A program made the translations under genes and the position numbers. The notes below the pieces were generated by a model. It had not been told where the DNA came from. It searched no databases and saw only the letters and a list, made by a program, of their open reading frames with translations. Of a DNA stretch of 63,593 bases, positions 8,156-16,887 are shown in pieces. Every line of letters starts with the position of its first letter. The first letter of the stretch is position 1. Source of the DNA: CAYXVJ01 sp050309435 (GTDB taxonomy: Bacteria; Bacillota; Clostridia; Saccharofermentanales; Fastidiosipilaceae); assembly GCA_050309435.1 (NCBI GenBank), contig JBNRMJ010000030.1, positions 1 through 63,593 on the forward strand, given 5' to 3'.

Positions 8156-9880
8156 TTAGTTGGCAGGATAAAGCTGCTCGAGATCGTCAAGAGTCTGTTG
8201 ACCACCGGCGGCAAGCCAATCGGTGACAAAGGTATCGAACGCATCGAGAGGTTTGTTACCAACAATAATGTCAACAAAGGTTGTCTCGACCATGTCGGAT
8301 AGAACCGAGGAGTTCTGTTTCCAGATTTCAGGCAATTCGTTGGCCATTTCATTGGTGTACAGCCAGCCCTTCTTCTGATAATCAAGAGCGATCTTCATGG
8401 ATCCGCCATAACCTTCGTTAAACATTTGACCCCAGGTACCATAAGCGTTGGTATCTTCGGCCAGACTGCCGTCTTCGAAACCGATGACGTACTTGTAGTA
8501 TTCGAGAGCGGTTCCGTTCAGGGAATCAGACGAACCTGCTTCGAGAGCGGCATGGATTTGAGGAGCAAAGAGCTCGGTCGGGATACCGATAAATACGGGG
8601 CAGAGTCTGTACTGCTCGTTGGCCCAGTAGGTCTGGAAGTCCTCGGGATCCGGCGAGCTGATCGCAACCTTCTCATAGAGGTTCAGAATCTTAATGATGG
8701 CTTCGGGGTTCTCGCAGTCGGCACTGACCATGAACACGTCGCCGGTCTTGTTCGAGCTGATACCCATCTTGGGTTCGATGCCGTCAACCGTAGGAATCGG
8801 ATAAGGTCTGGTAATGACGCCTTCCTGCTGATAGGAATAGTTGAAAGGATGCCAGGTACCCCAGTTCATGTGGTACATCATACCCAGTCTACCGGTGGTG
8901 ATGTCTTCTTCCATCGAAGCGACGTTCTCGGCTGTGAACTCGGGATCGATCAAGCCTTCTTCATACATGCTGCGGGCAACGGCGAGAGCATCCTTCATGC
9001 CGGGCTGAATGTAGGCAAAGGTCATTTTACCGTCGTCGCCGCGGAAGAAAATACCGTTGCTGCCGTAGCCGGGAACACCGTATGCGCCAACGAGACCTAA
9101 CAAGGTACCATAGTTGCTCTGGACGACGTTACCGGCCAAACCAAAGCCGTAGGTATCATCCTGACCGTCCTTGTCGGGATCTTCGAAGGTGAATTTTCTG
9201 GCCAGCTCAACCATCTCGTCAACGGTCTTCGGAGGCTCGGAATTCGTGTTCTCCAGCCAGTCATCGCGGATCCAGAGGAAGGCGGCCTGGTGGAAGTTAT
9301 CGTTCATGTAGGGGAAGCCATATAGTTCGCCGTCGATGGAGGCACCGACAAAGTTGTCGGGATACTTCGTGCGGTATTCCTTAACCGCATCCGAAGCATA
9401 ATTATCAAAGACATCGGTAATCGGTTGAATATAACCGGCTTCCTGAGCCTGCTTGAAGAACGTTCTGTCCGAGTGACGAAGCACATCGGGGAAGTCACCC
9501 GAAGCAAGCAGGGTATTCATCTTGTTGTTATAAGCATCTGTTGAAATATCCGCCGAGAAAGCGACTTCAACATCAATGTTCAATTCTTCTTTGATTTTAC
9601 GCGACCAGATGTTGTCCTCATATGTATCGCCGTCAATGAACTGCTGAACGGCAGAAGCCTGAACAGCCCATGTGATTTTGACCGGATCCTTGTAAGGAGT
9701 CAAAGGACCATCCTCTTCGTCCGGAGCATTCGTAGTCGTGTCCGCTCCTTTACTTGTCGTGCCATCCGGTGCCTTGGTGGTCGTCGTGCCACTGGTACCG
9801 CCGCCGCAAGCGACTACACCCATGAGCAAAGCGGGCATCAGAAGTGCAGCTAAAATGCGTTTAATCGTTCGAGTCTTCAT
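8156..9880 (-). CDS. Sugar-binding lipoprotein of ABC transporter
   Basis: A 574-aa extracellular solute-binding protein. The N-terminus has basic residues, a hydrophobic stretch and a lipobox ending VVAC at about residue 25, followed by a Gly/Thr-rich linker rich in T, P, D and E. The size and overall pattern match the large LplA/LipO-type receptors that serve LplB/YtcP permeases, which bind oligosaccharides or glycosides. It follows the beta-propeller gene by 60 bases and precedes both permeases. The exact ligand is unknown. Confidence 0.88.
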   Translation of the reverse strand: MKTRTIKRILAALLMPALLMGVVACGGGTSGTTTTKAPDGTTSKGADTTTNAPDEEDGPLTPYKDPVKITWAVQASAVQQFIDGDTYEDNIWSRKIKEELNIDVEVAFSADISTDAYNNKMNTLLASGDFPDVLRHSDRTFFKQAQEAGYIQPITDVFDNYASDAVKEYRTKYPDNFVGASIDGELYGFPYMNDNFHQAAFLWIRDDWLENTNSEPPKTVDEMVELARKFTFEDPDKDGQDDTYGFGLAGNVVQSNYGTLLGLVGAYGVPGYGSNGIFFRGDDGKMTFAYIQPGMKDALAVARSMYEEGLIDPEFTAENVASMEEDITTGRLGMMYHMNWGTWHPFNYSYQQEGVITRPYPIPTVDGIEPKMGISSNKTGDVFMVSADCENPEAIIKILNLYEKVAISSPDPEDFQTYWANEQYRLCPVFIGIPTELFAPQIHAALEAGSSDSLNGTALEYYKYVIGFEDGSLAEDTNAYGTWGQMFNEGYGGSMKIALDYQKKGWLYTNEMANELPEIWKQNSSVLSDMVETTFVDIIVGNKPLDAFDTFVTDWLAAGGQQTLDDLEQLYPAN

Positions 9881-9940
9881 TCAATTTCCTCCGCTTATTT
9901 AGTAGTTTGCAATAAATTGCGATAAACAAGAGCCAAATTC

Positions 9941-10843
9941 CTAGTTTCGATTTTCGCGTTTCCGATAGCTTACGAACGCGAACTGCTTACTGTCAGGCGA
10001 CCAAGAATTGACATTGATCGTACCCTGACCCCCGAACAGCTTGACAATCGTCTTGACATCTCCCCCTTCTGCTTTCATTAGACGAAGCTCCACGTTCTTA
10101 TTCGGTACGTGTTCGCCCGGTTTTACATCCGATTTATGATAAGCAAGCATAACGACCAGTTTTCCGTCCGGTGAAACATGCGGGAACCAGGTGTTCCACT
10201 CTTCATCAAACGTCATCTGTGTCTGCTCGCTGCCATCCGCCTTCATTCGCCATGCCTGCATCAATCCGCTGCGAACGGAGTTGAACCAGATATACTCGCC
10301 CGTCGGATCGTACTCGGGACCGTCGTTTAGACCCGGTGCATCGGTCAGACGTGTCTCGACGCCGCCTTCGACCGGAATCGTATAAATGTCAAACTCGCCG
10401 TTACGTTCCGCACAATAGGCCAGCGTACTGCCGTCGGGTGACCAGCCATGCAGATAGCTGGGAGCCAGTGGAGTGATCAGGCGGGGAATACCGCCCTCAA
10501 GAGATACGGTATAAATACGCGATTTTCCGTCTTCCGCGGTTCCATGGCTGACGGCTATCGCATCGCCTTTCGGTGAGAGAACGTGATCGTTGTTGCAGTT
10601 GGTGACATAATCGGTGTAAATTTCCGTAATGTCTCCTGTTGCCAGTTCGTACTTGTAAATACGTCCCTTACTGTTGTAGATCAGATACTTGCCATCGGGC
10701 GTCCAGTTCGGCGCCTCGATAACATAAGCAAATTCGCTGACTACGGTGATTTCGCCCGACTCGATGTCATAGATCCGGAGAATGGATTCATCCCCCTCGC
10801 GATTCCAGACGTTAAAGATTTCCATATCAATATCAACCGACAT
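9941..10843 (-). CDS. Cytosolic PD40/TolB-like beta-propeller protein
   Basis: A 300-aa protein made of about six WD40-like PD40 repeats, recognisable by W-(T/S)-PDG-K/S units (WTPDGKYLIYNS, WSPDGSTLAYCA, VSPDGKLVVMLA, WSPDSKQFAFVS). There is no signal peptide, so it should stay in the cytoplasm. Related folds include oligogalacturonate lyase, which also has PD40-like blades, but its catalytic residues were not identified here. The ATG at 10843 follows GAGAGGAAAG. As first gene of the sugar operon it may be an enzyme or ligand-binding protein for the imported substrate. Confidence 0.65.
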   Translation of the reverse strand: MSVDIDMEIFNVWNREGDESILRIYDIESGEITVVSEFAYVIEAPNWTPDGKYLIYNSKGRIYKYELATGDITEIYTDYVTNCNNDHVLSPKGDAIAVSHGTAEDGKSRIYTVSLEGGIPRLITPLAPSYLHGWSPDGSTLAYCAERNGEFDIYTIPVEGGVETRLTDAPGLNDGPEYDPTGEYIWFNSVRSGLMQAWRMKADGSEQTQMTFDEEWNTWFPHVSPDGKLVVMLAYHKSDVKPGEHVPNKNVELRLMKAEGGDVKTIVKLFGGQGTINVNSWSPDSKQFAFVSYRKRENRN

Positions 10844-10910
10844 ATTCTTTCCTCTCTCAAGCAAGTTTGCGCATTATGAACAGAACTCTACACTGCGAAA
10901 ATAACACAGT

Positions 10911-10922
10911 AAACACGTGTTT
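10911..10922. promoter_or_regulatory. LacI-type operator O1 (AAACACGTGTTT)
   Basis: A perfect 12-bp palindrome with a central CG, the usual shape of LacI-family operators. It lies about 20-30 bases downstream of the likely start of the minus-strand sugar operon, where a bound repressor would block transcription. Confidence 0.6.
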
Positions 10923-11024
10923 TCAACGAATCCGCCGTTTTTTAACTTTAAGCATAAATTACTTCTCCATACTTTGTGCAATTAGTCATAAATCTATCAC
11001 AAAAGAAATATTTCAGATCATTTA

Positions 11025-11054
11025 TTGACTTGGCTTTTCGATTGATGTTAATAT
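11025..11054 (+). promoter_or_regulatory. Promoter of the LacI-type gene
   Basis: TTGACT and TAATAT separated by 18 bases match the vegetative sigma-factor consensus. The operator at 11062-11073 falls over the expected transcription start, indicating autoregulation. Confidence 0.6.
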
Positions 11055-11061
11055 CTTTTAT

Positions 11062-11073
11062 GAACACGTGTTC
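11062..11073. promoter_or_regulatory. LacI-type operator O2 (GAACACGTGTTC)
   Basis: A perfect 12-bp palindrome sharing the AACACGTGTT core with O1, 151 bases away. It begins 8 bases downstream of the -10 box of the regulator promoter. Two sites at this spacing could support looping. Confidence 0.6.
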
Positions 11074-11180
11074 TTTTATCCCTTATGGTAAGATATTGTC
11101 CGCCCCGCGGGGGCAGGCGCTATCATTTGCAAGCAGGTATAGCTTCTGGCAACACGAAACATGTAGAAAGGTATACTGAT

Positions 11181-12212
11181 TTGAAAAGACTCACCAGCAT
11201 GGATATAGCAAGACTATCCGGTGTTTCGCGAAGTACGGTCAGTCGTGTGATTAACGGTTATCCGAATGTTCCGGAAGCCACTCGTAAAAAGGTAATGAAG
11301 GTTATTAAAGACAATAACTATTACCCTTTACTGTCGGGGCAGCTCTTAACCGGTAAGAAGACGAAAACCATCGGTTTGTTCTGGCTGGGACGCGCGATCT
11401 CCAGGGACACATTGACAAGCAGTTATTTCATGCACATCATTGATGCCGCGACAGAACGCGGCTATCTGGTCTTATCATGCGTTCTGGATAACCTCAGCGA
11501 TAAAACCAACATTAATTTTGTCCGCAAGACATTCCTGGAAGGCCGAATCGATGCCGGTATTTTTATTGGTATCAGCAATACCGAGCCTCTGATCGATCAC
11601 CTTGTCGGACTCGATAAGATCGTCGGCATCTTCGACTTTTATCGCGAAAACGAAGAGCTGCCGAATCGCTTGTCGGTCAATTTCGACCGGGATACCGGTG
11701 AAAAGGCGGTCGATTACCTTTATTCTCTGGGTCATAGAAAGATTGCCATCATCGACGGTGACTTAAGCCGCTTAAGTTGTATTCATCGTCATGAAAGTTA
11801 TTTGCGCGGCTTGATCAAACACAGCCTGCCCATGCAGAGCAAATGGATGGCGTTTGGCGGAATTATCAAGGAAACCGGCTACGAAGCCGCGAAAAAAATG
11901 CTGTCGGGCTGTCTGGATGATCTGCCGACGGCGATTTGTGTCAATAACGACAGTGCCGCATTCGGTGTTTTGGAAGCCTGTCGCGAACTGGGTCTTCATG
12001 TCCCCAACGATATCTCCATCATCGGTATCGACGGCCATGAAAACGGCAAATATACGAGTCCGCCTTTGACAACTTTTTCCTTCGATTTTTCAAGAATGTT
12101 CGGATCGCTTGTGGATCGCGTGATCGACACGATCGAACAAGAGGAAAACGTAGCCTCAAGCGAATTCATTCCCTCAACACTGGTGGAACGATCTTCATGT
12201 AAAGCACTCTGA
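11181..12212 (+). CDS. LacI-family transcriptional regulator
   Basis: A 343-aa regulator with an N-terminal LacI helix-turn-helix (MDIARLSGVSRSTVSRVING) followed by a periplasmic-binding-protein-like sugar-sensing domain; IGLFWLGR marks its start and DISIIGIDGHE lies near its end. I place the start at TTG 11181 because GAAAGG is 9 bases upstream and the HTH then begins right after it; an ATG 96 bases upstream in frame would add residues foreign to the family. Divergent orientation to the sugar operon and two palindromic operators point to sugar-responsive repression of both units. Confidence 0.9.
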   Translation: MKRLTSMDIARLSGVSRSTVSRVINGYPNVPEATRKKVMKVIKDNNYYPLLSGQLLTGKKTKTIGLFWLGRAISRDTLTSSYFMHIIDAATERGYLVLSCVLDNLSDKTNINFVRKTFLEGRIDAGIFIGISNTEPLIDHLVGLDKIVGIFDFYRENEELPNRLSVNFDRDTGEKAVDYLYSLGHRKIAIIDGDLSRLSCIHRHESYLRGLIKHSLPMQSKWMAFGGIIKETGYEAAKKMLSGCLDDLPTAICVNNDSAAFGVLEACRELGLHVPNDISIIGIDGHENGKYTSPPLTTFSFDFSRMFGSLVDRVIDTIEQEENVASSEFIPSTLVERSSCKAL

Positions 12213-12252
12213 TGCATCGGAGCATAAACGGATGCGAAACAAGTTTGGAATT

Positions 12253-12269
12253 TAGCGCAGACGGCGCTA
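12253..12269. promoter_or_regulatory. Inverted repeat TAGCGC-N5-GCGCTA
   Basis: A perfect 6-bp repeat with a 5-base loop lies 29 bases before the VOC gene start, followed by a TATAAT hexamer at 12276-12281. No convincing -35 box was found. It could be an operator or a small RNA hairpin. Confidence 0.3.
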
Positions 12270-12297
12270 GATATATATAATGAAAGAAGGTAACACT

Positions 12298-12759
12298 ATG
12301 GCAGGTTTGATTGATACCAACGTATTGACTCAGGTAGGTTTTATTGTCCGCGACATCGAAGCATCGAAGAAAGTCTTCGCAGAATTTTTCGGTGTACCCG
12401 TTCCTCCCCATTTCGACGGAGGAAAATTCGAGGTGACAGGCACGACTGTTGACGGCGAGCCCGCTCCCGATGCCAACTGCCTGATGGCATTCTTCGATGC
12501 CGGTCCCGGTACCCAGATCGAGCTGATCCAGCCCAACGGCGTTAAGAGCACCTGGCAGGATCATCTGGACAAGTACGGCGAAGGCATCCATCACATCGCC
12601 TTTAATGTTAAAGGCATGGATGAGAAGATCGTCAAACTCGAAGGCGCCGGTATGAAACTCCTGCAGCGCGGGAAATACGGTAACGCCTCCGGTCAGTATG
12701 CTTACATGGATGCGACTTCGAGCATGAAGTGCATCATCGAGTTACTCGAGAACTTTTAA
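12298..12759 (+). CDS. VOC family protein (regulator side of sugar regulon)
   Basis: A 153-aa VOC-fold protein with two modules: VGFIVRDIEASKKVFAEFFG begins the first and GIHHIAFNV the second. Candidate metal ligands are His in IHHIAF and Glu in QIELIQP and CIIELLE. It shares layout and several motifs with the VOC protein at 5736-6191. AAGAAGG lies 6 bases before ATG 12298; an upstream in-frame ATG (12280) lacks a ribosome binding site. It is downstream of the LacI-type gene and followed by an SDR, so it probably takes part in the same catabolic route. Confidence 0.78.
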   Translation: MAGLIDTNVLTQVGFIVRDIEASKKVFAEFFGVPVPPHFDGGKFEVTGTTVDGEPAPDANCLMAFFDAGPGTQIELIQPNGVKSTWQDHLDKYGEGIHHIAFNVKGMDEKIVKLEGAGMKLLQRGKYGNASGQYAYMDATSSMKCIIELLENF

Positions 12760-12786
12760 TTAAAAAGCAGATTGGAGAGCGGTTCT

Positions 12787-13473
12787 ATGAATTTCGTCGT
12801 TATGGGAGCATCGCGCGGACTTGGTTTGGCCCTGACTTCGGCACTCCTGGAAGCAGGACATAAAGTAGCTGCAGGCTCGCGTCGCCCGGCTGCCGGCTTA
12901 AATGAACTCAAAGAGCAATATCCGGAACAACTTTTGCTTGTTCAAGCCGACGTCACGGATGAAGGAATGATACAGAAAGCCGCATCCCTGGCCCATGAGT
13001 TTCTAGAAACTATCGATGCCGTATGCATCAACGCGGGGGTCCTCCTCGACTCGGATCGCGTGAAAATGCTCCATGAAGCAGATATCGAAGATGTCAGACT
13101 GACCTTTGACACGAATGTCGTCGGTCCGATTATCGTAACCAAGAGCTTCATGCCTTACTTGAAGGCCGGTGCCCGTGTCTTTATCGTGACCTCGGAAGGA
13201 GTCAGCGTAAAAAGCTGCGGAACCTGGGTTCCCGCCTACGGCTTGTCCAAGACGGCCGCCACGAAGACAGCCGGTATCCTGAACGCTTCCGTTAATGACA
13301 TTGATTTCTTCGCCGTTCATCCGGGCAGGATGAACACGGATATGGGCAGAACCACGGCCCAGATCGAAGCCTCGGATGCCGCGAAAGGTTTTGTCGGCCT
13401 GATGGATAAATCCGTCCCAATCAGCCGCGACCGGTGGTACATCGATTATACGGGAAACGTGTTAAACGCCTGA
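12787..13473 (+). CDS. Short-chain dehydrogenase/reductase (SDR)
   Basis: A 228-aa classical SDR with the nucleotide motif GASRGLG from about residue 7, the INAG motif, and the active-site YGLSK. These enzymes reversibly oxidise alcohols or reduce ketones with NAD(P). ATG 12787 is preceded by GGAGAG. It is 27 bases after the VOC gene and ends in a strong terminator, so the LacI-VOC-SDR set forms one unit. In context it may reduce or oxidise a sugar-derived intermediate of the nearby pathway. Confidence 0.85.
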   Translation: MNFVVMGASRGLGLALTSALLEAGHKVAAGSRRPAAGLNELKEQYPEQLLLVQADVTDEGMIQKAASLAHEFLETIDAVCINAGVLLDSDRVKMLHEADIEDVRLTFDTNVVGPIIVTKSFMPYLKAGARVFIVTSEGVSVKSCGTWVPAYGLSKTAATKTAGILNASVNDIDFFAVHPGRMNTDMGRTTAQIEASDAAKGFVGLMDKSVPISRDRWYIDYTGNVLNA

Positions 13474-13511
13474 TCCATGATATATACTCGTACCAGCAGT
13501 CCTCTAAATCA

Positions 13512-13548
13512 ACCGGTCCTGCCGTTTCGCTCAGGACCGGTCTTTTTT
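13512..13548 (+). terminator. Intrinsic terminator after SDR
   Basis: A perfect 10-bp stem (ACCGGTCCTG / CAGGACCGGT), 10-base loop and a CTTTTTT tail. Confidence 0.9.
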
Positions 13549-13701
13549 ATGAATGAATAAAGAACATAGTTCGATACAGTTCCGTCTTGTCGCTTATTTT
13601 TCGCACACTATTTTAACTTCCGGTCTTATATAATGAGCTCAACTGTTTTATACAGAATCAAGTTTTGGCACCGGGCTATCTGGGCAATGAGGAGATCGGG
13701 T

Positions 13702-14943
13702 ATGAAGTTTACGAAAGAAGAGATTTCATGGATTCTATATGACTGCGGCAACTCGGCCTATTCGATGGCTGTTACGACCGCTTTGCTGCCGATTGTCTTC
13801 GGCATGTTCGATAATGTCAGCAGCAGCATGGATCTGGGTTATTTTAACTCCCTGGCCAGCATACTGATCGCCGTGCTCAGCCCCATCCTGGGAACGCTGG
13901 CGGATTACAAAGACAAGAAAAAACGTTTCTTTATTTTCTTCGCCGTGCTGGGTTTGCTCAGTACTTTGTCTCTGGCCTTCGTCTCCCCTTCGAGCGGACA
14001 GTGGCAGCTGTTAATTCTCTTTTATCTTCTCTCGGCAATCGGCTTCTCCGGCTCCAACATCTTCTACGACTCCTTCCTGGTCGACATCAGTTCCAACGAA
14101 CGCATGGATAAAGTATCGTCGGCCGGCTTCGCTTACGGCTATATCACCAGCGTCATTCCCTTTGGCATCAGTCTGGCATTGATCTTCTTCATGGGCATGG
14201 ACAAGGCGATTGGCTATCAGGTCGGTTTCATTATTACATTTTTATGGTGGGGAACGTTGACCATTCCCATGATTCGCGACGTCAGGCAAAAACACTATAT
14301 CGAACCGGAACCCAATCCCGTCTTTAACAGCTTCAAGCGTCTCTGGAATACCTTTAAGAATATCCGTGATCATCGTGCTGTTTTTGTTTTCCTTTTGGCT
14401 TATTTCCTTTATATCGACGGCGTCGACACCATCATTAAAATGGTGGTTCCTTATGCGACAGCCGTGCTGGGCACCGACTCGCTGGACACCTTCACGCTTC
14501 TGGGCATCCTCCTGATCATTCAGATCATCGCCTTTCCCTGCGCCATCCTTTACGGCAATCTGGCCAGACGCTTCGGCACCCGTCGCATGATCATTACGGG
14601 TATCTGGACTTATATCGTTTCTTGTATCGCCGCCTACTTCATCTCCGAAGTCTGGCACATCTTCATTCTTGGTGCCATGATCGGTTCGGCCCAGGGAGGC
14701 ATTCAGGCACTCAGCCGTTCCTACTTCGGAAAAATCATCCCGAAAGAGCGTTCCAACGAATTCTTCGGTTTTTATAACATCTTTGGTAAATTCGCGGCGA
14801 TCATCGGACCTGCTGTCATGTCTTTGACCACCACCTTGAGCGGAGACGCCAAACTCAGCATTTTCTCGATCATCCCGCTCTTCATCGCCGGCTTGCTGGT
14901 TTTCCTGACCTTACCGAAAGATCAGGCACTTCAGACCGACTAG
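13702..14943 (+). CDS. UMF1/Atg22-type MFS transporter
   Basis: A 413-aa, 12-span transporter of the UMF1 branch of the major facilitator superfamily (relatives of the vacuolar effluxer Atg22). The N-terminal W(I/L)LYDCGNSAYS motif is diagnostic of this family. Substrates are not well known; amino acid or metabolite efflux is suggested for relatives. ATG 13702 follows GAGGAGA; an in-frame ATG at 13633 is far upstream of the family start. A TATAAT at 13629-13634 may belong to its promoter. It heads a four-gene run ending with the deacetylase. Confidence 0.85.
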   Translation: MKFTKEEISWILYDCGNSAYSMAVTTALLPIVFGMFDNVSSSMDLGYFNSLASILIAVLSPILGTLADYKDKKKRFFIFFAVLGLLSTLSLAFVSPSSGQWQLLILFYLLSAIGFSGSNIFYDSFLVDISSNERMDKVSSAGFAYGYITSVIPFGISLALIFFMGMDKAIGYQVGFIITFLWWGTLTIPMIRDVRQKHYIEPEPNPVFNSFKRLWNTFKNIRDHRAVFVFLLAYFLYIDGVDTIIKMVVPYATAVLGTDSLDTFTLLGILLIIQIIAFPCAILYGNLARRFGTRRMIITGIWTYIVSCIAAYFISEVWHIFILGAMIGSAQGGIQALSRSYFGKIIPKERSNEFFGFYNIFGKFAAIIGPAVMSLTTTLSGDAKLSIFSIIPLFIAGLLVFLTLPKDQALQTD

Positions 14944-14958
14944 AAAAAGAGGCATAAA

Positions 14959-16227
14959 ATGAAACCTGCCGGACACCTGATCGTTATTTCTTACGATGCT
15001 TTCTCGGAAGATCACTGGGAGCAGGCCAAACGCCTGCCCAATCTGGCAAAACTGATAGCCGGAGGCATGTCGACGCATAAGCTGCGAACGATCTACCCCA
15101 GCTTGACATACGTTGTTCATTCGACGATCTCGACCGGCGTTTACCCGGCGAGACACGGCATTTACCATAATAATCCTTTGCAGCCTTTTGTCGAGGAAAA
15201 AGAGCAGGCCTGGCACTGGTATCGCAGGGACATAAAAGTTCCGGCGATCTACGATGCGGCGCATGAAGCGGGCCTTAAAACCGCTGCTCTCTTATGGCCG
15301 GTCAGCGCGAAAGCCCGAATCGACTACCTCCTGCCCGAGGTGGTCGCCATCGGAAAAGAAAATCAGCTGCTGAAAGTTCTGCGAAACGGAAACCCCCTCT
15401 ATTGTATTTCCATGCAGCTTCGCCACGGTCATATCCGAAACGGCATCGTCCAACCTGAACTCGATGACTTTACGACCGCCTGCGCCGTGGATACCTTCAA
15501 GCGAAAGAAACCGAATCTGCTCATGCTGCATTTAATCGATCTGGACGAGACCAAACATCACCACGGTACCTCGGGCCCCGAAGTGGATGCGGCGATCCTG
15601 CGCATGGACCGGCGTCTGGGAGACATCATCGAAGCCGTCGAGACCAGCGGCCTGGCCGATGATACGGTCATTATGGTGCTGGGCGACCACGGCCAAATCA
15701 ACGTGCATACGAAAATTCATCTGAATAATCTGCTGCGTGATGCCGGTTTGATTTACCGGAACGGCGATCAAGCGATCTGGCGGGCCTACGTTCAGGAAGC
15801 AGGCGGCGCGTCGTATCTTCATATTCGCGACAACGATGCCCGGACCCGAGAGCAGGCGCTTCGAGTCATCCGGGATTACATGAAGGACGAAATGTCCGGT
15901 ATCGAAGCCATCTACGACAAGGCTATGCTTAAGAAACTGCACGCGGCGGATCTCGCCCCTTATATGCTGGAGGCGAAAAACGGCTACTCCTTCGACGATA
16001 AGCTCACGGACGAGCTGCACGAATCGATCGGAGGTCCGGGTGCGACTTATGCGACTCACGGCTACTCTCCTTATAAGGAAAATTACCGTACGAATCTTGT
16101 CATCAATGGAAAAGGTATCGCCCGGGGAGCCGACCTAGGCGAGGCCGAGATGGTTGACATCGCGCCGACCATGGCGGCTATACTGGGATTAAAGCTCGAC
16201 AACTGCGACGGTAAAAGCCTGATTTGA
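14959..16227 (+). CDS. Alkaline-phosphatase-fold phosphodiesterase
   Basis: A 422-aa protein of the nucleotide pyrophosphatase/phosphodiesterase group of the alkaline phosphatase superfamily. Visible metal and catalytic positions are SYDAF near residue 11, the nucleophile region PSLTYVVHSTISTG, HLIDLDETKHHHG, LGDHGQ and ATHGYSP. Such enzymes use two zinc ions to hydrolyse phosphodiester or phosphonate bonds. No signal peptide is present, so a cytoplasmic role is likely unless the N-terminus is misassigned. It starts 15 bases after the transporter gene. Confidence 0.82.
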   Translation: MKPAGHLIVISYDAFSEDHWEQAKRLPNLAKLIAGGMSTHKLRTIYPSLTYVVHSTISTGVYPARHGIYHNNPLQPFVEEKEQAWHWYRRDIKVPAIYDAAHEAGLKTAALLWPVSAKARIDYLLPEVVAIGKENQLLKVLRNGNPLYCISMQLRHGHIRNGIVQPELDDFTTACAVDTFKRKKPNLLMLHLIDLDETKHHHGTSGPEVDAAILRMDRRLGDIIEAVETSGLADDTVIMVLGDHGQINVHTKIHLNNLLRDAGLIYRNGDQAIWRAYVQEAGGASYLHIRDNDARTREQALRVIRDYMKDEMSGIEAIYDKAMLKKLHAADLAPYMLEAKNGYSFDDKLTDELHESIGGPGATYATHGYSPYKENYRTNLVINGKGIARGADLGEAEMVDIAPTMAAILGLKLDNCDGKSLI

Positions 16228-16273
16228 TGAATCCGGCTGATCAGGGGCAGATACGAACAGGAGTCTTCGACCT

Positions 16274-16870
16274 ATGTTCACAAACTTAAGCACAAGAGGC
16301 GTCTTACTTGTCATAGCCGCAGGCCTGGCCGGCATCGTTTTGATCTACGTTCTGATCATGCTTGCCTTGATCTGGTCCGCGCGCCACGAACACCCTCCCG
16401 CCGGTATCCGGCACATGATCATACTTGGCGCTCAAGTGTCGAAATTCAAACCGACTTTCCCCTCGCCACAGCTAAAGGAACGCCTGGATACGGCTTTGGC
16501 TTATCTTTTGAAAAACAAGCAGGTCTTCGTCATTGTTACCGGCGGTCAAGGTGCGAACGAGGCTGAGCCGGAAGCCGATGTCATGGCCCGCTATCTCATC
16601 GAAAGAGGCGTGGATCCCAAGCGTATCGTGATCGAGAATCAGTCGACCACCACCATCGAAAATTTCACTTTTTCGCGAAAGCTGATCGATATCGATACCG
16701 CGATCATCGTAACCAACGGCTACCATATGTACAGAGCCAAACGTACGGCCCGACTGCATGGTTTCAAGCATGTTTATGCCCTGGCCGCCCCGGCAGGCAG
16801 CGGCAAAACAATTAAGGCCTATCTTCGCGAAATACTGGCGCTGGGTTATCATCTGATTTTCACACGCTGA
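16274..16870 (+). CDS. YdcF/SanA-like DUF218 membrane protein
   Basis: A 198-aa protein with one N-terminal transmembrane helix (about residues 10-33) and a DUF218 domain: the family motifs IILGAQV, VTGGQGANE, and STTTIENF are present. Members such as SanA, ElyC and YdcF are linked to envelope or lipid-carrier metabolism, but the reaction is not settled. AGGAG precedes the ATG by 10 bases. It lies between a phosphodiesterase and a deacetylase-like lipoprotein, which supports an envelope role. Confidence 0.82.
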   Translation: MFTNLSTRGVLLVIAAGLAGIVLIYVLIMLALIWSARHEHPPAGIRHMIILGAQVSKFKPTFPSPQLKERLDTALAYLLKNKQVFVIVTGGQGANEAEPEADVMARYLIERGVDPKRIVIENQSTTTIENFTFSRKLIDIDTAIIVTNGYHMYRAKRTARLHGFKHVYALAAPAGSGKTIKAYLREILALGYHLIFTR

Positions 16871-16887
16871 CGAGGAAGGAGCACGGA

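Larger units (their letters stand above)
10844..11180. promoter_or_regulatory. Divergent control region of the sugar regulon
   Basis: The spacer between the beta-propeller operon (-) and the lacI-type gene (+). It holds two palindromes with identical AACACGTGTT cores (10911-10922 and 11062-11073), a good plus-strand promoter (11025-11054) and a weaker minus-strand candidate with TTGCAC (complement 10976-10981), 19-base spacer and TATGCT (complement 10951-10956). A third palindrome CCCCGCGGGG is at 11103-11112 in the regulator leader. Confidence 0.65.
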
